Positions 16,291 through 24,961 of a stretch of DNA of 64,000 bases are shown one piece after another. Both the position numbers and the translations under genes were made by a program. Below the pieces are notes generated by a model. That model made no database searches and was not told where the DNA came from. It was given only the letters and a program-made list of their open reading frames with translations. Positions within the stretch are counted from its first letter, which is position 1. Each line of letters begins with the position of its first letter. The DNA is from CAZFER01 sp964517495. GTDB lineage: Bacteria > Hinthialibacterota > Hinthialibacteria > Hinthialibacterales > Hinthialibacteraceae. The stretch lies in NCBI GenBank assembly GCA_964517495.1, contig CAZFER010000025.1:1-64000 (forward strand), in the 5' to 3' direction.

Positions 16291-16640
16291 ATCCGTTTGA
16301 AAAAAGATTAAAACAAATTCCATTATCCAAACCGTCTCAGGAATTGCGCACACAACTATTTGGGAAAGCTTCCATCCTGGAAAAAGCAATTAGCTGGTTC
16401 AACCGTCCTATTCAATTGAGATGGGCAATGGCGATGGCCTTGTTTATGGGAATTTTGGGGTATTCAGCAGCCACATTACAATCTCAAATTATCAACTCGA
16501 CAACATTGCCTGATCTAACATATGAGGTTCGAATCGTGGAGAACCAGTCAAAACAACAAAATTTTGATTTGTCCCAGGAACAACCCAATTTTTTAAGCGG
16601 TTTGGTAACCGCGTCGGTTGAAGTGAATAAGGAGCTCTGA
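16287..16640 (+). CDS. Single-span membrane protein, probable anti-sigma partner
   Basis: The 117 residues have a cytoplasmic N-terminus (MNPFEKRLKQIPLSKPSQELRTQLF in two parts), one membrane helix (WAMAMALFMGILGYSAATL, near 47-65) and a short outer tail. The FEKRLKQIPLSKPSQELR segment resembles the short anti-sigma head that follows many ECF genes, but no zinc-binding HxxxCxxC motif is present. GAGGAACTCCC precedes the ATG. The 4-base overlap with the sigma gene argues for an equal-dose regulatory pair. The role is inferred from position. Confidence 0.7.
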   Translation: MNPFEKRLKQIPLSKPSQELRTQLFGKASILEKAISWFNRPIQLRWAMAMALFMGILGYSAATLQSQIINSTTLPDLTYEVRIVENQSKQQNFDLSQEQPNFLSGLVTASVEVNKEL

Positions 16641-16642
16641 TC

Positions 16643-17383
16643 ATGGTTGTGCATGCGCGTTGGTTTTTGATCGCACTATTCCTATTCCTGTCTTTCAAGT
16701 TAACGTTTGCCAACGGTAAGAAGGAAGACACGATTCAAGTTCGATTTCAAATCTTTGTGTTGAATGGAACGGTTTTAGGTGACACTTCCCTTCGTGAAGA
16801 TTTTGAGGATGTATGGGATGGAGATGACAATGACTGGAAAGAATTAGGAGGTGCGGTCACTCTGTTCGATCGAGGAAAATTTCAATTTGGCAATGATATA
16901 TTATATATCAATGGTGATGGATGCTATTGGAATAAAAAAAGAATTCCATTTGAAGATCAACATTGCGTGGAACTTCCGGAACAAAAAATACGAAAAATCT
17001 ATTCACCCATCGTTCATTTGGATCAATACGAATCGTCGACCATAAAAATCCATTCTGATCAAACATATGAATACATGGTCAAACGAGATGATGGCCTGTT
17101 TGAATTAAAATACATTGCAATTCCAACGGGTTTGGATATCACGGTACGGCCAAAGAAAAAACATCATCGAATCATCTTTGATGAAATGTGGGTTAAGGTT
17201 CGTGCGATCGGACGGCGAGAGCCTATTTCAGGCGTTTCCCTGCCAATCGGGAAACCTGTGGTAAACACCCATGAATATAAATTGGAATTGGAATTGCGTT
17301 ATGAAAAAAAAATCTACGGTGTTCTGTTACATTTGGAAGAGAGTCAAGGATTTGTTTTGATTTGTTTCGACGTAGATGATTGA
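16643..17383 (+). CDS. Exported protein of unknown function in ECF operon
   Basis: This 246-residue protein has a clear signal peptide (WFLIALFLFLSFKLTFANG). The mature part is beta-rich, with an acidic loop (DFEDVWDGDDNDWKELGG) and a C-terminal domain containing GVSLPIGKPVVNTHEYKLEL. I do not recognise the family. Two Cys (GDGCYW, QHCVEL) could form a disulfide. The gene follows the presumed anti-sigma gene with a 2-base gap; AAGGAG lies in the end of the previous gene. Its position before an adaptor and permease suggests a periplasmic part of the same exporter or of the stress sensor. Confidence 0.7.
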   Translation: MVVHARWFLIALFLFLSFKLTFANGKKEDTIQVRFQIFVLNGTVLGDTSLREDFEDVWDGDDNDWKELGGAVTLFDRGKFQFGNDILYINGDGCYWNKKRIPFEDQHCVELPEQKIRKIYSPIVHLDQYESSTIKIHSDQTYEYMVKRDDGLFELKYIAIPTGLDITVRPKKKHHRIIFDEMWVKVRAIGRREPISGVSLPIGKPVVNTHEYKLELELRYEKKIYGVLLHLEESQGFVLICFDVDD

Positions 17384-17442
17384 GGCCTATTCGGTTAGGG
17401 CAATTTAGACTGAAATTTCTTGAAATATGAGGAGTTGAAAGA

Positions 17443-18984
17443 ATGATAGAAAGAATTAAACAAACACGATATAAAGGATTAAAAATCACGGTTTTGCTAA
17501 TTTTTATTACGGCTGGATTTGCTTATTCGGTGTATGAACCCGGATCTAAAAATTCACTTGAGTTGGATAATATCCCTGTTTTTAAAGTCAAAAAAGGACC
17601 ATTGACCATTAGTGTGGTTGAATCAGGAACGGTTCGCCCCCGTGATCAGATTATCCTCAGAAACGAAACGGAAGAAGCCTCGACGATCCTTTCCATTGTC
17701 AAGGAAGGAAAACGGGTTAAAGAAGGTGATCTCCTTGTGGAATTGGATGTTACTCAACAGGAAAGGCGATATCAAACCGGCCAATTGGATCTTCAAAATG
17801 ATAAAGCTGAATATATCAGTTCCCGCGAGACTTTAGAGATTGTAAAGAATCAAGCCGAGGCGGATATTCAGCAAGCCGAATTGACATTAAAATTTGCTAA
17901 GCAGGATCTTCAAAAATATATTGAAGGCGATTATCCAAAACAACTCAAAGAGGCGGAAGCCGCGATCACCATTGCCGAAGAAGAATATAGTCAAGCAAAA
18001 GAAGCTTTAAGTTGGTCTAAAGTTTTGTATGAAGAAAAGTATTTATCTCAAACTGTCCTTCAGCAAGATGAACTGGCAGCGAAAAAGGCTAAATTGAATG
18101 TGGAACTGGCCAATGAAGATCTTGAATTATTGAAAAATTTCACTCATGAGCGGCAACTGGAACAATTAAAGAGCGATGTTCAACAAGCCCAGATGGCGCT
18201 GGAACGCGCTCGTTTGAGTGCCTCCGCCAGTATTACAGATGCCTCTGCCCGTTATCTTTCACGCCAGGAGAGATATGAAGATGAGATTAATGATCTGCAG
18301 GAACTAAAAGAAGAAATAGAAAGAGCGAAAATTTCTGCACCTATGGATGGAATTGCCTTGTATGCTTCCAGTGTATTAGACAATTGGGATGATTCTGATG
18401 ACCGGATTCGTGTTGGAGCGAGTGTACCGGAACGCAGGGAAATCATTTTCCTTACAGCTGCAGAAGAATACAATGTTGATATTCAAATTCAGGAAACCGA
18501 TCTGAATAAAATTGATCCTGGACTGCCAGCAACGCTTAAGATTGATGCACTTCCGAATGAAACATTCCGTGGAACAGTAAAGAATGTTTCTCCATTGCCA
18601 GATCAATATCAGCGGCATTTAAATCCCAACCTGAAAGTCTACAAGACCGATATCGCGATTGAAGGCGATACTCAACATTTACGTAATGGCATGAGTTGCC
18701 GGGCGGAGATTATTGTTGAGGAGTACGAGGATGTGACATACATTCCTATTCAGGCTGTTGTGAAAATCAATGATCAGACCTCTGTGTATGTCAAAAATGA
18801 TAACCAACTGGAAGTTCGTCCCGTTTCTATCGGATTGGATAACAGCCGTATGATTCACATTACCGAGGGATTGAGTGAAGGTGAGTATGTCCTTTTGAAA
18901 CCGCCTTTGAATATGGAAGAACAAGAACCATTGGTAGAAGAGGAAGAAAAACCTAATCCCCAGCTCGCACAAACCCAAGGATAA
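17443..18984 (+). CDS. HlyD/MacA-type periplasmic adaptor
   Basis: The 513 residues start with one membrane helix (LKITVLLIFITAGFAYSVY). A biotinyl-lipoyl half motif follows (ISVVESGTVRPRDQIIL, VKEGKRVKEGDLLVELD). A long coiled-coil hairpin (about residues 105-290) is rich in Gln, Glu and Ala. The second lipoyl half (AKISAPMDGIALYAS) and beta-barrel and membrane-proximal domains come next. The C-terminal tail is acidic. Such proteins bridge an inner membrane ABC or RND pump to an outer membrane channel. The next gene encodes a MacB-like permease 4 bases downstream, so it is an ABC-type adaptor. GAGGAG lies before the ATG. Confidence 0.88.
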   Translation: MIERIKQTRYKGLKITVLLIFITAGFAYSVYEPGSKNSLELDNIPVFKVKKGPLTISVVESGTVRPRDQIILRNETEEASTILSIVKEGKRVKEGDLLVELDVTQQERRYQTGQLDLQNDKAEYISSRETLEIVKNQAEADIQQAELTLKFAKQDLQKYIEGDYPKQLKEAEAAITIAEEEYSQAKEALSWSKVLYEEKYLSQTVLQQDELAAKKAKLNVELANEDLELLKNFTHERQLEQLKSDVQQAQMALERARLSASASITDASARYLSRQERYEDEINDLQELKEEIERAKISAPMDGIALYASSVLDNWDDSDDRIRVGASVPERREIIFLTAAEEYNVDIQIQETDLNKIDPGLPATLKIDALPNETFRGTVKNVSPLPDQYQRHLNPNLKVYKTDIAIEGDTQHLRNGMSCRAEIIVEEYEDVTYIPIQAVVKINDQTSVYVKNDNQLEVRPVSIGLDNSRMIHITEGLSEGEYVLLKPPLNMEEQEPLVEEEEKPNPQLAQTQG

Positions 18985-18988
18985 AATT

Positions 18989-20260
18989 ATGATCCATTAT
19001 CGAGTATTTCGTGAGATTAAACTTGGGCTAAAAAATCTGTTGCAGCACAAATTGCGTTCATTCCTCACTATGCTGGGTGTGGTGTTTGGTGTAGGAAGTG
19101 TGATCGCCATGTTGGCCGTTGGCGAAGGGGCCAATAAGGGAGCGATGGAGCGAATTCGCAAATTGGGAAGTAACAACATTATTATCAATTCCATTAAACC
19201 GATTGATGAAGAAACCTCCAGAGATATTCAGGTCAGGATGAGTGTTTATGGCCTGAAATACAGAGATCATCTGCGAATTCAGGAAAGCTTCTCCAATATT
19301 GAAGAGACGGTACCTGTGAAAATCATTCGTAACGAAGGCCAGTTGGGATCACGGACCATGGACCTTCGTGTACTGGGCGTGACTGAAAATTGGTTTGATT
19401 TGGTTGAACGGGATATGATGGGAGGCCGGGCTTTGACGACACATGACAATGAAACCTATTCCCGGGTGGTGGTTCTGACAGAATATGGCGCACGCCGGCT
19501 TTTAGCCACAGAAAAAACCATTGATCAGGATATCCGGATTGGAGGAAACTTTTACAGAGTAATCGGTATTGTTCAGAGTGAGGAAAGCCAGGGAGGAGGG
19601 AGTGTACAAACACCCGACCAGCAAATTGACGCATATATTCCCATCAACGTGGCACGCAATCGATTTGGAGATATTTATACCTACCAAACGGCTGGTACAT
19701 ACCTGCGTGAAAAAGTGGAACTCCATCAGATTATTGTAAAGGTTAATCAACTGGAAAATGTTGAAAAAGTTTCGTCAGGTATAGAATACTTACTGAAACA
19801 ATTCCACAACAAGAACGACTATCAAATTCAGGTGCCTCTTGCTTTGTTAAGGCAAGCGGAACAAACCAAGCGTACCTACAATATCGTTTTGGGTTCGATC
19901 GCAGGAATTAGTCTATTGGTGGGGGGAATCGGTATTATGAATATCATGCTCGCGTCAGTGACTGAACGAACCCGTGAGATCGGTATTCGGCGGGCGATCG
20001 GCGCCAAGCGCAAACAAATTGTGCGTCAATTCCTGATAGAAACATTATCCCTGTCGACACTCGGTGGATTTGTGGGAATTCTGGTTGGAATCACCATCCC
20101 CCGCTTGATTACCCGCTTTGCAGATATGCCAACCGTGGTAACTTACGGAAGCCTAATTCTATCGGTGGGCATCAGTGTGGGTATAGGGATTATTTTCGGA
20201 TTGTATCCAGCCATTCGGGCTTCACGGTTGGATCCCATCGTGGCATTGAGACATGAATGA
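18989..20260 (+). CDS. MacB/FtsX-type ABC permease
   Basis: The 423 residues show the MacB_PCD plus FtsX layout. One N-terminal helix (HKLRSFLTMLGVVFGVGSVI) is followed by a large periplasmic domain (about residues 50-270) and three C-terminal helices with the family signature RTREIGIRRAIGAKR and the ending GLYPAIRASRLDPIVALRHE. Unlike MacB itself, no ATPase domain is fused, and no separate ATPase gene lies in this operon, so an ATPase encoded elsewhere must power it. It is the last gene of the ECF operon and converges on a glycosyltransferase gene. Confidence 0.9.
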   Translation: MIHYRVFREIKLGLKNLLQHKLRSFLTMLGVVFGVGSVIAMLAVGEGANKGAMERIRKLGSNNIIINSIKPIDEETSRDIQVRMSVYGLKYRDHLRIQESFSNIEETVPVKIIRNEGQLGSRTMDLRVLGVTENWFDLVERDMMGGRALTTHDNETYSRVVVLTEYGARRLLATEKTIDQDIRIGGNFYRVIGIVQSEESQGGGSVQTPDQQIDAYIPINVARNRFGDIYTYQTAGTYLREKVELHQIIVKVNQLENVEKVSSGIEYLLKQFHNKNDYQIQVPLALLRQAEQTKRTYNIVLGSIAGISLLVGGIGIMNIMLASVTERTREIGIRRAIGAKRKQIVRQFLIETLSLSTLGGFVGILVGITIPRLITRFADMPTVVTYGSLILSVGISVGIGIIFGLYPAIRASRLDPIVALRHE

Positions 20261-20279
20261 CAAATGCCTGGAGTTTGGT

Positions 20280-21962
20280 CTAGGGCGTTCTTACCCTTTG
20301 CCTGTTGATCCTCAAATTGCGTTTGGCCTGTTCATTGCCCGGATCGATCTTTAGCACACGTTGAAACAAATCCGATGACCGTTGAAGATCAGCTTGCTTA
20401 GCGTATAGCACTCCTAAATTAAGTAAAGCGGATGGATAGTCAGGTATCAATTCTATGGCGGTTTGATAGCACTCTATCGCTCTGGTCTCTTGAGACTGTT
20501 CTTCATAAAAAACGCCGAGATTATACCACCCAATCCCAATTTCCTGGATTCGATTGGAACGCAAAAACGGATTGAGGGTAAGGAAAAATACGATGGCGAT
20601 CCATAAAAGATATTTTTTGTGATCGACAAATAAGTGAAAGGGATTTATCTTTTGACGGATATGTGTTTGCAACCCCAGTAATGTCATGATGGAGGTCAAT
20701 GGTAGAAGCGCTGCCAAAAAGCGGTCAGAAGCGTAATAAACCAAACTCAAAAGTAAATAACCGCCAAGGATCGCCAACAACAATCTGCTGGGGCCATCTC
20801 GCTTCATAACCAACGTTGGTATATAGAGCAAGCCACCAAACAGGCTTAGCCATGTCAACCATTGCAGAAAACGAATCGAGGTAACCCATTGCCCTTCGAA
20901 ATGAGATGAGTAATTCACCGAAGGTGGAGCGTGGTATAAAGCCCACAATATTTTCTTGCATTCCAAGATTAAAAAATCGATGGGATGATGCATAACCCAC
21001 GAGATCGTTTTGTTAATCCAATACCCTGAGGCTTCAGACGCTGAAAGGGAACGACCCACGGCTTGAGAAGCCAGTTCGATGCTTTGGGTATGCTGCACAT
21101 CGATATCGTTTGACAATCCCTCAACCGGCGCCAATCCTCCCTCTGCATGTTCATTGGTTCCCATGTATAACGTGACGCCGGAATTGGCGCTTAGAGGTAC
21201 CGGATCACCTGCTATCAGGGCATTGCGCAATGTGGCTGTACTTACACCTAGTATTAAAACCAACAAAAAAATAAAAACGCTTGTGTTCATCTTTAGATTC
21301 ACAATAGGTACAAACAACGTACCTTTATTGTCTTCACCCCGTTTACCTTTTTGGATAAAAAGCAGCAGAAGAAAGGGAACTGTAAATAACAAATTAGGAC
21401 GACACAAAATTGCCAGGCTCAATGCAATGGCGCTTGCAACCAACGGGATGAGGTGTTCCCTTTTAAGCCACCATAAGAAAAGACAGATAAAAAGCAGGAA
21501 TAATGTTATTCCCAGGGTGGTTGCCACCAGTTTGGTGGTATAAAAAAAGGAATAATGACAAAAAGCGAATAATAAAGCGGCCCCAAACGCATACGAACGT
21601 TCAAGGTAAAAACGAGCCATTGCATAGGTAATAAGAACATTGGCCACCCCTAGCCACACTTGAATAAAGAGAACATCTGCGATGCGGTGAATACCCAAAA
21701 CGTGATGCAAAGCGAGCCAATAGGAATACAATGGCGCCTGATAATAGGGGCCGTGGTTGGGCAACAACCAGCCATCTCGAAAAATGGCAAGCCCCATCTT
21801 CCAATAACTGCCAGCGTCATTCATCGGTGTTAATGCATTGGGCAGCTGATCAACATATTGAATGCGATACACCTGATAAAATAAGCATGTTGGTATCAAT
21901 AGAAACAGTATATAAAATGTTTCGATGATCCAAGGTTTATGAGATAACTGGTTATTATTCAT
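20280..21962 (-). CDS. GT39/ArnT-like membrane glycosyltransferase with C-terminal TPRs
   Basis: The 560 residues form a polytopic enzyme of the PMT/ArnT type. The first lumenal loop has MNDAGSYWKMGLAIF, with the acidic residue expected to act in catalysis, and about 11 helices follow. The last 90 residues hold two TPR units (WYNLGVFYEEQSQETRAIEC; ALLNLGVLYAKQADLQRSSD). These enzymes transfer sugars from polyprenyl phosphate to lipids or proteins outside the membrane. The ATG at 21962 overlaps the stop of the upstream glycosyltransferase gene by one base (TGATG) and is preferred over an upstream in-frame start at 22049. The substrate is unknown. Confidence 0.82.
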   Translation of the reverse strand: MNNNQLSHKPWIIETFYILFLLIPTCLFYQVYRIQYVDQLPNALTPMNDAGSYWKMGLAIFRDGWLLPNHGPYYQAPLYSYWLALHHVLGIHRIADVLFIQVWLGVANVLITYAMARFYLERSYAFGAALLFAFCHYSFFYTTKLVATTLGITLFLLFICLFLWWLKREHLIPLVASAIALSLAILCRPNLLFTVPFLLLLFIQKGKRGEDNKGTLFVPIVNLKMNTSVFIFLLVLILGVSTATLRNALIAGDPVPLSANSGVTLYMGTNEHAEGGLAPVEGLSNDIDVQHTQSIELASQAVGRSLSASEASGYWINKTISWVMHHPIDFLILECKKILWALYHAPPSVNYSSHFEGQWVTSIRFLQWLTWLSLFGGLLYIPTLVMKRDGPSRLLLAILGGYLLLSLVYYASDRFLAALLPLTSIMTLLGLQTHIRQKINPFHLFVDHKKYLLWIAIVFFLTLNPFLRSNRIQEIGIGWYNLGVFYEEQSQETRAIECYQTAIELIPDYPSALLNLGVLYAKQADLQRSSDLFQRVLKIDPGNEQAKRNLRINRQRVRTP

Positions 21963-23524
21963 CAGTTTGATAAAGTGCACGGAATAATAAATAGCGGTTC
22001 GTTTAATTTCCGCAAGCCCATTTTTGGCGTTTGGATCGGAGAACGACACCGCAACTGAGTATCCTGGTTTAACCGCTCAATCAAAGCTTCATTGATCTTC
22101 CGTTTGGATGCGATCACCCATAGATTCGTATCAGAGGAAAGCAGTGATTTCGCACGCTGGATACTTTTTTGCGCTTCCTCCAGGGGATTTGTATTTTCAA
22201 TATACCATTCTTCGTTGAAATGAGCCAAATGATCAGCCATATGCAAGGGATACGAGACAAAACGATAATCGATCGGTTCAAAATAGTATTCCATTTGAGG
22301 CCGGGTTAAGCCCGTGCAAAGAATGACATCGCTCGCGCTTCCATGCCGATTGAGATAACGTGTTATTTCCCTTTCACTATAAGGCTCTGTTTTCCATTGT
22401 ATATATGCACTTAAGGTAATGCATTGTATCAGAATAGCTGCCAGGCAAATTATTAGGTATGGCTTTCTTTTCAAAGTGGATAAAGCACATCCCATGAGCA
22501 TGCACCAGATGGGCATCAGAAAAAAGTCCGTTCGACCGACTAAATAAATGGGCTGCCATATCAGCGAATAGATGTAGGGAGCAAGCACTCCAATCACCAA
22601 AATGGATAGCAATAACCAGATAATTTGAGTTACTTGGTTGTTTTCATCTTTCTTATTTTGAGATTCACCTATACGCAACAATAGGTAAATTAAGGGAATA
22701 AGCCAGACTATCATTAAGATAATGTGAAGTGATGAGGGGATAACGGGGAGATCAATATAGGCAGGTGTCGTTCCCCCAGGAATAAATGCATTCATTGTTC
22801 CCACGATTGCATCGGGCGACCACACTTTTTCCACCCATCCGATAATCAGTTCTGCATTCTGTAATTGTTTTAATAATATGGTAATCCATGGAACATACAG
22901 GCCGATCACGATAACAAAAGAAAGAGATAAATAGATTTGATTTTTAAATGTGCGTAAGTGGAATAACGAAGCCAATCCCAAAGCCAGGATTAAAAACCAC
23001 CCAACATTATGAGTGTAAACCAAGAGCGTTAAAATCAATATTAAAACAGGAAGAACTTTCTTTTTCCCCTCAAAAAATACATGACAAAACACGTACACGG
23101 CGGAAACACTCAAAAATGCCAGTAAGGCATAATTGCGGACTTGGGTTGTGTTATAAACCACAAGGGGGGAAACAATCCAAAGCAGCGAGGAGATCATTGC
23201 CGTTGCATGCTTGAAATAACGACTGGCGAATGAATAAATGCATACCGTTGTTAACACGCCAAACAACAATGACATGGCACGAAGCACAGCTTCTGATTCG
23301 CCAGCCAATACACGCCAACCATGAAGAAGGTAATAATAAAGGGGTGGACCGGCATCAAAGCGCATGGCGTTCCATATTTCATATATTGAACGCCGTGCGA
23401 TCACGGCTGAATAAGCTTCATCCAACCAGAGTGTATGAAGAAATAAACCTGGCAGATAGAAGATAATATGCCCTGCAACTAAAACATACAGCCATCTATC
23501 CTTGAGTTTAACTAAATTTTTCAT
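21962..23524 (-). CDS. PMT/ArnT-like membrane glycosyltransferase
   Basis: This 520-residue polytopic protein has the family hallmark HTLWLDEAYSAVIARR near residue 32, with the acidic pair of the first outer loop. AGPPLYYYLLHGW and VLRAMSLLFGV follow, both typical of the dolichyl-phosphate-mannose/ArnT superfamily. About 11 membrane helices are followed by a soluble C-terminal domain. It is translationally coupled to the TPR-bearing paralogue downstream, so the two may act on the same surface glycan or lipid. A MITE-like repeat lies just upstream, and no clear promoter is seen through it. Confidence 0.82.
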   Translation of the reverse strand: MKNLVKLKDRWLYVLVAGHIIFYLPGLFLHTLWLDEAYSAVIARRSIYEIWNAMRFDAGPPLYYYLLHGWRVLAGESEAVLRAMSLLFGVLTTVCIYSFASRYFKHATAMISSLLWIVSPLVVYNTTQVRNYALLAFLSVSAVYVFCHVFFEGKKKVLPVLILILTLLVYTHNVGWFLILALGLASLFHLRTFKNQIYLSLSFVIVIGLYVPWITILLKQLQNAELIIGWVEKVWSPDAIVGTMNAFIPGGTTPAYIDLPVIPSSLHIILMIVWLIPLIYLLLRIGESQNKKDENNQVTQIIWLLLSILVIGVLAPYIYSLIWQPIYLVGRTDFFLMPIWCMLMGCALSTLKRKPYLIICLAAILIQCITLSAYIQWKTEPYSEREITRYLNRHGSASDVILCTGLTRPQMEYYFEPIDYRFVSYPLHMADHLAHFNEEWYIENTNPLEEAQKSIQRAKSLLSSDTNLWVIASKRKINEALIERLNQDTQLRCRSPIQTPKMGLRKLNEPLFIIPCTLSN

Positions 23525-23545
23525 TATTAAAAAAGTTGTAGCATG

Positions 23546-23721
23546 TCAGCCATAAGAAGTGGAAGGGGAGTGAAAGCTTATCATCGGTCCCACTATTTCT
23601 CCCCCAATGAAATGGGGGGGGAGGTTACGAGGGAGTTATAGGATTTTACTCACCCTCTTCTTATCAATCCTCCCCTAGCCCCTCCCAGTCTTGGGAGGGG
23701 AATGGTGCTTCAAATGGCTGA
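23546..23721. repeat. MITE-like intergenic repeat, copy E (full length)
   Basis: This 176-bp element goes from TCAGCCATAAGAAGTGG to GTGCTTCAAATGGCTGA. It has the internal blocks CCCCCAATGAAATGGGG and CCTCCCAGTCTTGGGAGGGG. It separates the nicotinate phosphoribosyltransferase and glycosyltransferase genes and has no coding potential. Confidence 0.75.
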
Positions 23722-23767
23722 TTACTTATCAAAAAATTTACGTTTCATTCATATAAACGTGACTCTG

Positions 23768-24925
23768 TTATAAATCGACATACGATAATTGGTTGATGAC
23801 ATGATTGCGTATCTTGTCGGCAGAGGGGGTTGTCACAACCTTTTGTCCCTGTTTGATTTTTCGGGTAAGGGCATCGTGCTTTTGTAATGGATCATCCGGT
23901 GACCAAAGGACAATCTGGCGCTCATCAAGGCGGTTGCCTTGAATCAATAAGCGTTTACGTCCAGACATCTTTCCCCGTTTGGCAATGGGGCGGTTTGCGA
24001 TTTCAACAATGTCCAGCGAATAGTCAACTACTGGTGCATTGCTGATCGATGTGCCTACACCGTAGCCGTAGCAAATAGGGTTATATTCCAAAATTGAATC
24101 TTCATCCATTCCACCACTGACTACAATTCGGGTGCTGTTATACCCCCGAATATCCAATTCCCACCGAATTTCTTCCAGGATGGATAAAAAGTCACCCCGG
24201 CGGGAGGATGGGGTATCCACTCGAATGCCATAGAGTTTGTCGCCTAATGCTTCAGCAACTCGAATGGCTTCGAATTTCTCATCAGAAAAGGTATCAATTA
24301 AAGCGATGCGGGGAATTTTGTCATTGACAATATCATCGAACAACTTTGCGGCTTCAAGGGTATCACCAATAAGCAGGATTAAAGCATGAGGCATGGTCCC
24401 CGCTGCATTCTTGCCGAGCTTTTCAGCGGTAAGAATAGTGGATACTCCCGTGCACCCCCCGATATAGGCATTGCGGTCAATTAAAGGTGTTATCGAGGGA
24501 TGCATACGCCGTGCGCCAAAGCTTAGCACCGGTCGTCCCTGGGCGGCCAACACGCATCTCGCCGCCCGGGTAGCAATCCCCGAGGCCTGGCAAAGCAAGC
24601 CAAGTATGGCGGTTTCGTAAATACAAATATCCTTGTAATCGCCTATCACATAAGCGACCGGGTCATTCGGTCGAAACAGGGTGCCTTCATCCAAACTAAA
24701 CAAATCAATCGGGTGTTGTAATCGTTCCAAAAAATAAACCAACTCCTCAAGACCTGCAAAAACAGCCCACTCCCAATCAAGGGGAAGAGACGAGGCACGC
24801 AGTTCCATAACTACATGTTTGCTGATATCGGTCTTATCCAATATCTCTTGCGTACGCACAAAGTAAGCGTCTGTGACTTTACCCAACAAAATATCCTGTT
24901 CGTTTGCAATGTGGAATTGTGTCAT
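23768..24925 (-). CDS. Nicotinate phosphoribosyltransferase
   Basis: This 385-residue enzyme of the NAPRTase family makes nicotinate mononucleotide from nicotinate and PRPP in NAD salvage. Visible family motifs are KVTDAYFVRT near the start, SFGARRMHP, the GCTGVSTILTAEKLG segment, HALILLIGDT, the phosphate-binding VVSGGMDEDSI and YGYGVGTSISNAP. It matches the shorter archaeal/Thermoplasma-like class more than long PncB. It lies 36 bases downstream of an exported protein gene with no obvious functional link. The start has weak ribosome binding (AGAGGAAATTAT). Confidence 0.9.
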   Translation of the reverse strand: MTQFHIANEQDILLGKVTDAYFVRTQEILDKTDISKHVVMELRASSLPLDWEWAVFAGLEELVYFLERLQHPIDLFSLDEGTLFRPNDPVAYVIGDYKDICIYETAILGLLCQASGIATRAARCVLAAQGRPVLSFGARRMHPSITPLIDRNAYIGGCTGVSTILTAEKLGKNAAGTMPHALILLIGDTLEAAKLFDDIVNDKIPRIALIDTFSDEKFEAIRVAEALGDKLYGIRVDTPSSRRGDFLSILEEIRWELDIRGYNSTRIVVSGGMDEDSILEYNPICYGYGVGTSISNAPVVDYSLDIVEIANRPIAKRGKMSGRKRLLIQGNRLDERQIVLWSPDDPLQKHDALTRKIKQGQKVVTTPSADKIRNHVINQLSYVDL

Positions 24926-24961
24926 ATAATTTCCTCTATAAAGATTTAATGGATGTCCTTT

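Noticed and set aside
23546..23721. CRISPR-like repetition in the G/C-rich repeats
   Set aside because: Copies are kilobases apart, without regular spacers or cas genes; they fit a dispersed element.
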